Below are positions 11,341 to 23,293 of a DNA stretch of 64,000 bases, one piece after another. Source of the stretch: Sistotremastrum niveocremeum HHB9708 (Eukaryota > Basidiomycota > Agaricomycetes > Sistotremastrales > Sistotremastraceae); the NCBI GenBank assembly GCA_001630475.1, contig KV419396.1:372001-436000 (forward strand), in the 5' to 3' direction. The position numbers and the translations under genes were made by a program. Position 1 is the first letter of the stretch. The number at the start of each line of letters is the position of its first letter. Under the pieces are notes generated by a model. That model had not been told where the DNA came from. It did not search any database and saw nothing but the letters and a program-made list of their open reading frames with translations.

Positions 11341-14300
11341 ATGCCAAAGAAAACATCAGGTCTCCCAGAAGCCCCCAAAGAATCAAAACCTGTCAGCTTC
11401 TTCGAAAGTCTATCTATCTGACTCGCCAATTTCCTAATTCTGTCTGACTCAGGCTCGTAAGCGGCAAGCCTCTGGTCAGCAGAATCTTCGAGCGTTCTTC
11501 AAAGTCAAGTCTTCTCCAGCTGAGGAGGTCGCGGTGGATGTGGTTGATGCAGTGGATGGTTCTGGAGCTGAGGAGAAGCCGAGTGCGGTTGAAGAGTCGG
11601 CGGAGGTCGTGCCAGCGCAGCCTCCACCACCGAGCAGCGGTGGCTTGAACTGGGGAGCATCAGGCTCCAACTCGAGATTCTCATCACCACAACCTGGTAA
11701 TTACGAACCAATCTACAATGTCTCATCTACTGATGTAGGAACTAGACGTAAACCAATTCGCATCCTCTGATGGACCTCCCATAACCGAGCTCTCATCCTC
11801 GAGTCCCGCTGCAATAGTCATCACCCCATCTTCACCCATCGCGACATCCTCAAATGACGGACGCATGTCACCTAGTATTCTGTCAATATCTTCAGAAAAT
11901 TTCGCCTCCTCCTCGAAGAACCCACCACCACCACCACCATCAAATCCTTCCACCCAGAGCTCCGTCCGCGAACCAATAGTAATCGATGACGGATCGGACG
12001 ACGACGAAGTGGTTGTCCTGATGCCTCAGCGGCGGGATAAACGGCCTGTCAAGACCATCCATCCCTTCTTTGCGCGCAAAGCAACAAATCCGAAACCCTT
12101 AGATCCCTCACCGCCGTCACCTGAGAAATTCAGAGGGCGTAAACCACCTAGTCTTCCCGTCGAGGGATCCCAGCATATCCGAGGATCTCAGAACACGTTC
12201 GACGCTCCTGCTCTCCCTATCAAGCGCCGTGCAACGCGTCCGAAGAGAGGCCATTTAACCTTGCTTGACGAGAAGCTGCCTCGTTTGACCGGAGAGGCGA
12301 CTTCGCTTAGTTTCGAGGACCAGCCTACCGATTTCCGGTTACGAGCTTGCAATGATTTGGACGAAGATGATATTGAACGATATCTTGGATATGTTCCCGC
12401 TAAACACCTAAACCTCCCTGCTTTCAAACGATTCGACGATCATCTCCAATCACCCGATCCTCCACAGCCATCGTCCGAAACCTGGGCCGATAAATGGAGA
12501 CCTCGCGCAGCAGAACAAGTTCTTTTCAACGAATTGAACGCGCTGTATCTCAAGGCGTGGTTGCAGACTCTCTCACTCCAGCTAGAGTCCCGTGATTCGA
12601 AGTCTGCTCAGGGACTCAGATCAGACCCGCGTGGGGATGGTCAGATGGCGAGAGGATCAAAACGCCCTGCCGTTATCAGATCGGTACACAGACAAAAGGG
12701 TAGGAAGCGATTAAAACGGAATCCTTATGACGAGGAAGATGACGAGGACGATTGGATTGTCGATGATGATGAAGTCGAGGATTCGTGGATCGGGGAAGGC
12801 GACGACGTGGACGAATTTATATTCTCCCGCCCTGTGCCTCCCTCGGATCTTCCAGAGTCTACCCCTGTCGATGACAGACCGCCTGACGAGCCGTCAGGCC
12901 CACAGTCCCTGCCGACCCAACCGCAATTCGTGCCGGGGCAATCGCACCTAACTAACACGATTTTATTATCCGGTCCCTCAGGAAGCGGGAAAACTGCTGC
13001 CGTATATGCATGCGCTGAAGAACTTGGCTGGGAGGTCTTTGAAGTCTATCCTGGCATAGGTAAACGATCAGGCGCGAACCTCAGCTCTTTGGTGGGCGAT
13101 GTAGCCAAGAATCATCTGGTGAACAACAGAGGACCATCAGGCACATCAAATTCTATTTCGACTTTACTGGGGACATCCGACAAACGGACAGAAAAAAGTA
13201 GGGCGGATGCAAACCCTTCGGGATCTGTACGGCAGTCCATCATTCTATTGGAAGAGGTCGACATTCTATTCAATGAAGATATCAACTTCTGGCCATCCGT
13301 TGTCAAGTTAATCGCAGACTCGAGGCGGCCTGTGATTATGACTTGTAACGGCATGTCACTATTTTGAAAAAGGAGAGATGAAGGCACTAACGAGTGGCTC
13401 GCTCTAGACCCCAATCTGGTGCCTGTGACGGACCTCCCACTTCAGGAAATGCTGCAATTTCAGCCGTGTTCTGAATCACTGGCAAATTCGTACATCAAAT
13501 GCCTGGCCCTCGCCGAGGGACATCTAATTGATGCTTCCGATGTGCATTCACTTTGCAAGAACTCAACCTGCGCCTTTACTGCAGATGTGCCCGAGATTCC
13601 ACATCCTACGCCGAGTGAAGCCGTCACTGCATTTGATCTAAGGAAGGCTATAAACCAAGCTCAACTCTGGTGCGTCGACGGATCGAGTGTGAACACCATT
13701 TTGCAATCATGCAAAGAGTGGAAGCGAGGCGACGATTGTACGAGTTCAATGGTCGAGAAAGCGGCCGATTGGACCGAAGACCACGCGACAGCGCCGGAAA
13801 GATCGGTGATAAGCGATCGAAATGAGGCACGGTCGATGGTTGCCTTAACGAGGTTTATAGATAACGTGTCGTTCTCGGACGCCCAGGTGCTGCATCTATC
13901 ATTCCGGACGCTACAGGTAAACGCTCGTCTTTCATGAACGTTGAACCGAGAGACCTTATTCAGGGAAACCCTTTTTTCCAGGCACATTGGCAAGGCGAGC
14001 CCCTGGGCGAACGAGAGGAGACGATGGGCCACGTCGGACTTGCGAATGGATCGAACGACAGCGCGAGCCTGGCCTTTTATGACCGTGACGGGGAGATGCT
14101 GAGCACGATAGTCGAGGGCGGGCGAGCGTGGTATGAGAAGACCGGTGCGGGAAGACGATCAAGATCTGGCAGCGTGGAAAGTAAGACTCCGGGGCCGGCC
14201 ACGCGCTGGACAGGCAAGCGCTTCGATAGCGTGTCGCTTTTCCGGGTTCGTTCAAATTATCAGAGCGAGCTTGTGACGATCGTGGACAAGATATACCAAG

Positions 14301-14521
14301 GTATTCCGTTGAATGGTCGAAACGGCCCGTGGCTGCCACGTTCTGAGATGCACCTCGACTATCTGCCCTGTCTGCGGACGATGGTGGACGTCGACGACGT
14401 GCTGGCAGCAGCGATGGGGGGTGAGCGACGACGGACAAGGAGTGGACGAGGTGGCGGGTACGAGCGATATCTGTGGCTCGACGACGACGAGCAGAGAGTG
14501 TTGCGAGCGCGGTTTGGATAG
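11341..14521 (+). CDS. ELG1: ELG1/ATAD5-like PCNA-unloading RFC large subunit
   Basis: Large subunit of the alternative RFC complex that unloads PCNA after replication and repair. The first exon is MPKKTSGLPEAPKESKP. A 61 bp intron (11392-11452) joins to ARKRQASGQQNLRAFFKVK. QQNLRAFF fits the PCNA-interacting (PIP) consensus QxxLxxFF. A second element, TIHPFFARK, lies near 12055. The AAA+ core has WADKWRPRAAEQV, an acidic insert (EEDDEDDWIVDDDEVEDSW), the Walker A motif GPSGSGKTAAVYACAEELGW, a Walker B-like ILLEEVDILFNED and RRPVIMTCND. Asp in that last motif is formed across a GC-AG intron at 13351-13407. A final intron precedes AHWQGEPLGEREE. The stop is at 14519-14521. RFC1 was considered, but it has a BRCT domain and a DEAD-type Walker B, which are not seen here. 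Confidence 0.88.
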
Positions 14522-14618
14522 AGCAGAATATAAGTTGTATTTGTTGTGAGAAGAAAGAGTAGTATAGCCATTCCAGGCGCGGTGCTAGACTGCGTGCGTA
14601 CCACGTGCAGACCCCGCC

Positions 14619-16693
14619 ATGGCTCTATTACCGCCCTACGACATTTTCCTCGATTTGCCTTCTCCCGTGTCCAACAACTCACTCGCCTCGTCGTCGTCGT
14701 CTGCGTTCCCGATGGCCAACGACCACTCGCCCATCCAGGTCGACGACGCTGCTCTCTACGACGCCCCGCCCCCCGTCCAGCCCCGCCTCCAGTTCGTCTC
14801 TCCCCTAGCTCCTCTCGAATATCTTCAAAACCAACGACGGGGGTCAATTACCGACCCCTCGCTGCACGCCCACATGCACCCCCCAGCTCGCGACGACGCC
14901 GGTAGCTCGCCTTCGCACCGTCCACTCGACCCGTCGTCGTCCCAGTCGTCTCCAAAGCAGGAGTGGCGGCGTAAGAGCCCGCCCCATGTCACTACGTCTG
15001 CTACCCCTTATGTCTTTGGCGACGCTACCGTCCAGCCTCCCACTGACAAGAACTTGCGCAGACTCCTTCGGTCTCCTTCGGACAGCCCCGACACTTCCTC
15101 CCACCCCGATCCCGGTGATCCGCAAAGACACCATAATAACAGCTTTACCAGGGCCATGTCTGGACCCCCCGACGACAGAAGTGTGTCTCATCCACTCTGC
15201 TCTTTTTTTCTGATCCAACTATTCCTATCCTTGCAGCGTCCGGAGACCCCACAGCCAGACCCACCGACGACGCAGACGGCCAGGATCCATCGAGACGCAA
15301 ACCCGACGACAATGCGCACTCCCAACACCCCTCCGAATTCGACTGGAGCATGCGCCGTCACTCCATCGCCTCTGGTGCCATCATGCAGCAGACTGAACGT
15401 GCCCTCCAAGAACAGCAGCAGCGCTTAGGGGGAGCAGACGCTGATCGAGCCGAGCTGTCCAACCAAAACCCTCGACCCATTTTGCCACGGACGCTGAAAC
15501 GCAAAATGTCTGCAGATAGGATGCACTATCCAGGCGAGGACGTGGATCTGAACATGGCCGCACACGGGATAGCAGGTGCTCAAGACGATGGCCCTGCACT
15601 GAAAACGCGCCGAGGGTCGGCCTTCGACACCCAACGGATCGCCTCGTTAACGCTATACGATCGTCGCGAGTCCCTTTCAGCAGGGCCGCCGTCTCAACAG
15701 TGGTGGGATCGGCGAGATTCATCCGCATCCATGTTCTCTAATGTTTCGAGCGGAGGTGGGTACTCATCCACGGGTTTTCCCGGAGAGCCGGGCTCTCGTG
15801 CTGGCATGCAGACATTTGCGTGGCCTGCTAATGTACCCATGCAACCAGGTATTCCGCCACCAGGAAATGGCGCTCCTCACCACGAGGCAGACGCACACAT
15901 GGCAGGCCCTCCTCACCGGTCATTTGAATCCCCAATGTCTGCTCTGAACCCTCCCACTTCATCCATGGCCAGCTTTGGACACCCAGCACCTTCAGATCGT
16001 CGAATGTCAGTACCCGACACTATGCCTCCAACGGCTCCTACTCGAAGACGGCCTTCACGGCCTTCAAGATCGAACTCCAGAACGACAACTTCTGCTATCA
16101 AACAGCCCCCATCATCAGCTGCTCAAGTCACCTCTGCTACTGAATCGGACTCGGCGTCAGTAGAATCTCCCGCCCAGACCCCTGCCTCTCATACACCCCA
16201 ACGCGATAGCGCTTTACCCTACTCCCGATCTCCCGAACTGCGAGTATCGCACAAGCTGGCCGAACGGAAAAGACGCAAAGAGATGAAGGAATTATTTGAT
16301 GAGTTGAGAGATCAGTTACCAGCGGATAGAGGGATGAAGGCTAGCAAGTGGGAGATTTTGAGCAAAGGTGCGTGATTCTCTGTTCCACGTGAATCTGAGA
16401 CTCATATAGGGGCCGATGGAATAGCTGTCGACTACATCGGTTTCTTGAAAACGAACGCATCAGAGAGCCAACGAGAAATCGAACATCTGCGCCATGAGGT
16501 CGATCAATACCGCAGCGGAGGGCACATGCCAGGTGTGGGACAGAGTCCGATGGGCCACAATCAAGGTCCCCCAATCCCTCCTCCTCCAAACCCTTTCCCT
16601 GGGCCCAAAGCTCCTGACTCTGTCGGTATGCGGGGTCCACCCATGGGCCACTATCATCCTGTAAATGGTTCACGGCGGACGCCGCCTGTATGA
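14619..16693 (+). CDS. Basic helix-loop-helix transcription factor
   Basis: Nuclear DNA-binding regulator with a C-terminal bHLH domain. The start is the ATG of [18 protein letters not shown]. Most of the protein is disordered and rich in Ser, Pro and His. A first intron splits it near 15180-15237. The bHLH reads [20 protein letters not shown] in its basic region and helix 1, with the H..ER.RR contact residues of E-box-binding factors. The loop is [19 protein letters not shown] 42 bp intron (near 16369-16410) then falls inside helix 2, which continues as [15 protein letters not shown] and a coiled extension [15 protein letters not shown]-like. A Pro-rich tail ends at the TGA at 16691-16693. 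Targets are unknown. The gene begins about 100 bp after ELG1 ends. Confidence 0.85.
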
Positions 16694-16932
16694 TTGGTCG
16701 TCATAGGATAGACGATTTCCTCAGCAGCATCTCATTCGCTTGTACAGATTTATTATTAGTTTTGTTTAGTTGGATTGACTCCAAGGGATGCTAGGTACCT
16801 GTTGTTATTTCTGGGAGGCATATGAGAAAGGTGGGACTTTAGCTGTCTGGGCGAGTGTACTGGTACATATATTATTTGTGCATTCATAACCTATAAAGGT
16901 AGACCACAGGTTCTACTCGTATACACGATTGG
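16694..16932. other. Convergent 3' region between bHLH gene and DOM34
   Basis: These 239 bp separate two stop codons on opposite strands. The stretch is AT-rich in part, has no ORF of note and probably holds both 3' UTRs with their polyadenylation sites. Confidence 0.4.
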
Positions 16933-18555
16933 TTACTGTTCTTCCTCGGCGGCGGCCTGCTCTTCTTCCAACGCTGCCTTGTGCGCGGCCTCTTCAGCCT
17001 TCACGATGTCCACGTCTAGTGGGAACGTGAGGATGGCTGCGATCCCTGTTATCTGGTTGAGCTCTAGTTGGAATGTTATTAGATCTAGCGATGAAACCCT
17101 GAACTGAATGCGTACGCTGGCCCGACTCGTGCATACTGGAAAACGTGAGGACTTCGGCACCTTTCCCCTGAACTGATTCCACCAGCTGGACATATTTTTT
17201 TCTTACAGCAGGATCACTTGCCCTATATCATAGCATATAGACACCTTTTGCAGAGTGCATAACATAAACGACGAACCTGAACAGTTCATCTGAGATGAGG
17301 AGTGTACCGATGGCTCCGCGATCGGCTGCCAAAAGAACATCCTCCGGACCATACCATGCCCTCATTTCATCGGATCCCAGCATTTTGAAAAATCTATCCA
17401 GCATGATGCCCTCACGAGCGAATTTCGTTTCCTTGAGTTGCGCAGTAATCTGAGCACCAAGCGATTATTAGATGGTCCGAGGATACGGCATCATGAAACA
17501 CTTGCCTCAGGACTCTTCAACGCTTCGACCAGGCTATGAACATGAGGACTACTGATGTGGACCCGTAAAAACTTGTTTCGCGCTTGTAGAAGAGCTTTAT
17601 TCCCTGTTCTTGTGGCTTCTGCGAAAATGTGATCATATACCGAGTCTTTGACAAAGCCAGGACTGGCAATAATGACAACTCTTAGAGATGAGAAAGGAAT
17701 ATGTCGTAAAAGTGAGGCGTAAATCGTTTCATAGAATCTAGCAAGACCCTTTTCATGCATGGTAGCCGATCCTGTGCGTTTTCGAGGGATGGGGACATCT
17801 ATCCGCTGTCGTATGACAGTCATGTGCTCTGAGAGCAGGCATACAGCTGCTGTCCCTAATAGAGTTTCCTCCAGCATGAGGCAAATAGGACAGACGTGGA
17901 AATACTTGCGTACCTTCGCCACACACAATCGCCCCTACATCGGCCCCTCTGCCCTCTTTGCAAGATTCCGCAACACGATCCAAAGAAACACTATCCCACT
18001 CCTCTTTTATTATTCGTACATCTCGATGTGGCTCAAGATCCAGTGTATGATAGGCTCCCATGGTGACATTAGCATGTTGACTTTGTACGGGCCCCGATAT
18101 CGACAATGAGGCCCCTTGGGAAGCACCGGTTGATGTGGATGTGCCTGCTGTTCCAGAAGATGGTGCGGCAGCCGGAGAAAAATGCATTTTAGATGCAGTT
18201 AAAGTTAAATTAAGTCGCAGGCGTTGAGAATCTGTAGATCCAGTAGAAGATACATTGGTAACTCGTCTGTCCGCCGCCGCCGCCGGTCAGATCGGGAGGA
18301 GCAAGGCATTCAGTTGCTCACCTGATTGCTGGTGCCCTGACTAGATCCCCCTGAATGTTGGTTTTGTTAACGTCGATCAGATCAAGCGCATTGGCGGACC
18401 TCTTGTATGAGATTGTAGAGATGCCACATATCTTCGTCTTCCTCTGGCCGGAGAGTTACATGGCCCTAGGATGGCCGTTCCATTAAAGTTATTGACGAGA
18501 GTTCAAGAAAGCTGACAGAGTGATCTTTGGCTATATGCTTGTTGATGAGCTTCAT
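16933..18555 (-). CDS. DOM34: Dom34/Pelota ribosome-rescue factor
   Basis: Dom34 is an eRF1 paralogue that works with Hbs1 to split stalled ribosomes in no-go and non-stop decay. The start is the ATG of [13 protein letters not shown], followed by a 50 bp intron and [20 protein letters not shown], the Sm-like N-terminal domain. [20 protein letters not shown] follows, then an inserted low-complexity stretch ([19 protein letters not shown]) and [20 protein letters not shown]. The central domain has [25 protein letters not shown] and [12 protein letters not shown], and carries no GGQ, as expected for Pelota. The C-terminal domain has [20 protein letters not shown] and [14 protein letters not shown]. 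It ends in an acidic tail at the TAA at 16933-16935. At least six introns are present. The gene is divergent from PLP1, 88 bp between starts. Confidence 0.93.
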
Positions 18556-18643
18556 GACGAAAGAGTCTGTGGGTCCGAATGTTGGCGCGGAGGACAAACA
18601 AGATGCCGGAAACACGCTTTCCTTTTCCTGCTACGCTCACGAC

Positions 18644-19633
18644 ATGACCCAAACTGACGATGCACCGTACGAATTTCGCCCTAGACAGGAAAATTGCTCT
18701 AACGCTCGGCTTAGTTTGCGGCCTCCAACTCCTGAAGTAGATGAGAAAGTCCAAGCTGCCGTCGACAAACTGGTATCCGCGGAGCCATCTGGAGAAGACG
18801 GAGACAGCGATGCGGAACTATTGGAAGGGTTGGCTGCTGACGATGACTTTGACTTTGGACCACTACGAGAACGACGAATGGAAGAACTGAAAGAAGAGTG
18901 CGTATTAAAAACGCAGAACACCTGCAACTCTTTGACAACCATCTCGGATCAAGGATGTCGAAAATTCGAGACATGAGAGAAAGTGATCACGGAAAATACA
19001 CAGAAGTATTTGATGAGAAAGAGGTAGTCAAACTGAGTGCGTAAGTTTTGAAGACACTATATTCCGTGTTGTTTTTGAAGTCTGTTTGATCAGGAACGAG
19101 TCGAGATGTGTGATACACTTTTATCACAGGGACTTTACAAGATGCAAGATAATGGATAAACATCTAGAGGCTCGTTTATCAGGCCATCTATTCTACTCTC
19201 TGTCTGACCAACAAGTAGATGATCGCACCGAAATATTTTTCGACACGCTTTGTCCGCGTTTTCGTCCAGAATGTGCCGTGGCTAGTGGAGAAACTGGCCA
19301 TAAAAGTTTTGCCTTGCGTCATCTGTTTCATTCGTGGCGTGTCAAAGCATCGGTACGCATCTTGCTACCTTGTCCAAGCACACCCAAGCTCATTGTTTCA
19401 AGATTCACTGGTTTTGAAGAATTCGGAAATTCCGATGCGTTCGATACGGCGACACTAGAGCTTCGGCTGACACTATGCGGTGTGTTGATACTTCACCTTT
19501 TCATGATCGTTGCTAATAAATTGTAGGTGTGATTGAGAAACCACAAGCACGGTCAGGAGCCTCGCGGGTTGTCCAGTCGCGGGGTATCCGGGGTCCCAAA
19601 GAAGATGAGGACGACTCAGATTTCGATCTCTAG
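18644..19633 (+). CDS. PLP1: Phosducin-like/TXNDC9-type thioredoxin-fold protein
   Basis: Homologue of yeast Plp1 and human TXNDC9, thioredoxin-fold co-factors of the CCT chaperonin in tubulin and actin folding. The start is taken as MTQTDDAPYEFRPRQ; longer in-frame starts at 18527-18554 would overlap the DOM34 start. An acidic N-terminal part is followed by EEMSKIRDMRESDHGKYTEV, then CVIHFYHRDFTRCKIMDKHL, the conserved strand and helix that lack the CxxC redox site. APKYFSTRFVRVFVQNVPWL, IKVLPCVICFIRG and RFTGFEEFGNSDAFDTATLE complete the fold. The last exon is DSDFDL and a TAG at 19631-19633. Five introns are needed. The one between HLE and MIAPKY appears to start with GC (19170-19218). Confidence 0.88.
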
Positions 19634-19705
19634 TTCGGGTTTCGGTACCGATAACGCCGATTCGCGACGGAGTGACGTCGATCGATATTGAGCCGTTTGG
19701 ACGTG

Positions 19706-21957
19706 ATGATCTCTCGCTTTCGTCCACTTCATTTCTGTACCATTCGCATGTCGAAACACACTCGTTCGTCTAGTAGCCCGCCCCCGTCGTCGCCGACGAA
19801 AAAACACAAGTCAGACCAATCGCATTTCAACAAAATTGCAGAGGCCAAGAATGCTGCAGCGGTGGATGCAGATCCGCCATTCAACAAGCTCACAAATTTG
19901 ATGAAAACGCGAAAAGATGTGGCCAAGGGAGAATCAGTGATTTATTGGATGAGGATGCAAGACATGCGCAGTACGTTCTGTCTAATACCGACGCGACGGA
20001 CGCGTTTCATGCAATGAAATCCAGTTCACGATAATCGAGCAATTGCGATGGCATCTTCTCAAGCGGCCCAAGACAAAATTCCCCTGATTGTCCTATTCAT
20101 AATCAGTCCTCATGATTTCGAAGCTCATGATAGAGGTTCGAGAAGGATTGATTTCATGTTGCGAAATCTAAGTTGCGCTAAGGTACGTAGAAGGCTTTCA
20201 TTGCGAGACAACACATAACTTAGGAGCTTCAGGCCGAACTCGACAAACTTCATATACCTCTCTACATCCTGACACACAAACCGCGCAAAGACATTCCAAG
20301 AAAGGTGCTGGAGCTCATGGAAAGCTGGAGAGCGACCCATTTATATGCTAATATCGAACACGAAGTCGATGAGTTACGCCGCGACATCCAACTTTTCGAT
20401 CTTGCCACGAAACAAAACAGACAGTGCTCTTTCCTCAACGACAAACTCGTCGTGGAACCGGGTACATTGAAAACGCAAAATGGGAAAGAGTATACAGTAC
20501 GCTCAATGATTTCTTGTCCCAGTTCATAAGGCGCTAACATGCACACTTGAAGATTTATTCGCCGTGGCAAAGAAAATGGTTGGAAACCTTGAACAATAAC
20601 CTCGATCGGATCAAAGAGGCTCCTTCACCCTCAGCCAATAATCCAGCAACCAGAGACCACTCGGTCTATGGTCCTCTTTTCTCGAGTCCAGTTCCGGAGT
20701 TTGTAGAAGGATTCCAGTTAGCCACTGAAGACAAGGCAAGGATGGAGAAACTGTGGCCTGCGGGGACCGAGGCCGCAATCGAGGTCCTCGATAGATTCTT
20801 GCATACCAAGTCCAGGTTGTCACAAGTCGGAGACTCATCACCCCTTGCCCCAGGCGCAGAGAAAAGTGACACCAAGAGCCGTATACTCGTTTACGCCGAT
20901 GATCGCAACCGCTCCGACATGGATACCAGTTCGAGGATGAGCCCATACCTAGCTTCTGGGGTCATTTCCGCGAGGTATTGCATCAGGAAAACGATGGAAC
21001 TGCTTGGAAAGAAGACTGTCGAAGGAACCCGAGGAAGTGGTGTAGGCATGTGGGTTCAGGAAGTAGGTAAGTAATTAATAATCCGGATACATTCAAAAGA
21101 CTCATTTCGTGGAAGCGTGGAGAGACTTCTATACGCATATATTAGCCGCATTCCCCAGGGTTTCGATGGGTCGCCCCTTTCAAGAGAAATTTGCAGGTGT
21201 CAAATGGGAAACAGACAAAAAGCACCTAGAAGCATGGAAGGAGGGCAAGACTGGTGTTCCGATCGTCGATGCAGCGATGAGGCAAGCTAAAACTCAAGGT
21301 CAGTGCTCTTGACTCATGCTTGCGTACATAACTAAGGTCAACTCAGGATGGATGCACAATCGACCCAGGATGATCGCCGCTATGTATCTCACGAAAGATC
21401 TCATGATCGATTGGAGACTTGGCGAGAAGGTAAATTAAATGTTCAACGTGGGCGGAAGACACTCATCTCAACCGGGGTCTCAGTACTTTATGGAGCAATT
21501 TGTAGATGGCGACTTGGCGTCTAATAATGGAGGATGGCAATGGTACGAGTGTATTTCATTTAGCATGCAAAACTTAACATCGGCCATTTCATAGGAGTGC
21601 TTCAACAGGCACCGACGCACAACCTTATTTCAGGATATTCAATCCATATCTGCAGAGCGAAAAGGTCTGGAAGGGCAATGTCTGCAAAACGTTTAGTGAC
21701 CGGGTCCTATAGGCTGATCCATCGGGGGATTACATCCGCCATTTCGTCCCCGAACTGAGAAAACTGAAGGGAAAGGGTAAGCTCGCACTTTCCGTTGCTC
21801 TGGTACCATTTCATGACAACGAACAGTGCTTCATGATCCGGTCAGTCATATGCCTAGGCATGAATTTGAGAAGCTGGGATACCCTCGGCCCTTGGTCGAT
21901 CATAAAGTGGCAAGAGAGAGGGCGGTTAGGCGGTATAAAACTCCGGGAGAAGAGTAG
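19706..21957 (+). CDS. PHR1: Class I CPD photolyase
   Basis: Light-driven repair enzyme that splits cyclobutane pyrimidine dimers using FADH- and an antenna. Two in-frame starts occur. The ATG at 19706 gives [14 protein letters not shown] before the ATG at 19748 ([15 protein letters not shown]). The basic [10 protein letters not shown] near the N-terminus looks like a nuclear signal. The antenna domain has [30 protein letters not shown] and [11 protein letters not shown]. The FAD domain has [87 protein letters not shown] and [20 protein letters not shown], all typical of the family. The final exon runs through YKTPGEE to a TAG at 21955-21957. About nine introns. It starts only 72 bp after the PLP1 stop. 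Confidence 0.94.
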
Positions 21958-22124
21958 TCTCGGTCTACATGTAAATTCGAGACCTGTAATAGTATGCGAT
22001 CCAGTCGCGTCTTATGTCGATGTAAGAATCACATTCCCGAACAAAGATAGACGTGTGTTGGTTTCGGAGCAGAGATTCGCTGAGACAACAAACACCAACA
22101 GTTGACTTTCTATTCTTTGATCAT

Positions 22125-23193
22125 ATGGGCTTCACAGGGCAAGTTCATCGGTACGGACGTCCAGCTGGCTCTAAAATGACCTTAGTCTTGCATTTTGGAT
22201 AAATGCACCGCCCAATGCTGTCGAGCTGGTTAGCGTGGGTATTCAGAGGAATCATGCGGTGAGTTCGGTTTCTATGTTCCTGATTGCAAAGATTGACTGC
22301 TTTCAAAGGGCACTATACGTGGACAATGGTTATTACAAGTGCGATCATATCGTTCAATCGTGAACCAGGGGTCTCCCCATCCACCGCGTTCAATGTGGGC
22401 TGTCACGATGAATGACAAGGCTTTCGTGCTCCTCGAAGATCCAGCTGTTGTGCCTTTCCAACAAAGTTCTCCAGAAGCTCAGGCTCCCGAATCTACTGCT
22501 GCCTCGAGTCCATCACGAGGCAAAGGAAAACGCAAGAATGAAGAAGGTCACCCAGAGCCACATCGAAGAAATACATTCGTAACCATTAGCCCTGCCAATT
22601 CACTGGAGCCACTGTTGAATCAACTACGTGCTCGATGGATGCCTGTCCGACAATCTGCCCCCGGAGCTGGTGTTGCGAAAAATCCTGGTAGTGGATCGTC
22701 GGCACCGCAGCTTTCTATTGATGGCATTATATTTAACATCGGGACTGATTGGATTGTTCGAGCCGGAAATGTGAAGCTGTCCGGTGGCGGAACAAGAGGC
22801 ATGCTGCTTGAGGTAATTATGAACAATAGTCTCTGGATCTTTCTTCTCTGACACCATATGCAACAGGCCGAATATCTACCATTACCTTCCCTCTCGTCTT
22901 CAGCTGAAGGCGCATCTGAGCTGTTATCGAATCTCCTTGCCTCTCTCTTCCCCCACTTCCCAGATTCCAAAACCGTCGCAGTGACGATCAGTGACAGTCA
23001 ATGGGAAGACGTAATGTTCGACGGAGCGGATGCTGAGGAAACGCACGAAGAAGAGCCAGTCATTGACGAGGTGTACGTTTCAGGAGATTCGAAATGGACA
23101 CCTAAGAAGAAGACAGACTGGGTTGGCACTGCTAGAGATAAACGATCTTCATTTTTGATAGTTGGTGTTTTAAAATCCGAAGGAATATTATGA
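22125..23193 (+). CDS. MED20: Mediator complex subunit 20
   Basis: Head-module subunit of the Mediator coactivator, partner of Med18. Four exons: MGFTGQVHR, a very short 35 bp intron (22151-22185), then LAFWINAPPNAVELVSVGIQ. GTIRGQWLLQVRSYRSIV follows, then MWAVTMNDKAFVLLEDPAVV. After a polar insert comes QLSIDGIIFNIGTDWIVRAG, with AGNVKLSGGGTRGMLLEAEY matching the Med20 strand around VGNVxxxGxxxGVLVEVEYLP. A Trp-rich C-terminal end (GDSKWTPKKKTDW) and a TGA at 23191-23193 close the frame. The length and the order of these strands fit the beta-barrel fold of the family. The assignment rests on these motifs; overall conservation of Med20 is low. Confidence 0.78.
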
Positions 23194-23293
23194 TTTCTGC
23201 TATCGGCCTTGTCGAGCCGAATCTCCGACCACCTCGCTTCTGACTAGACGATGACTTGACTGGCTGTTCAGGAGACTATATACCCTCTTTATA

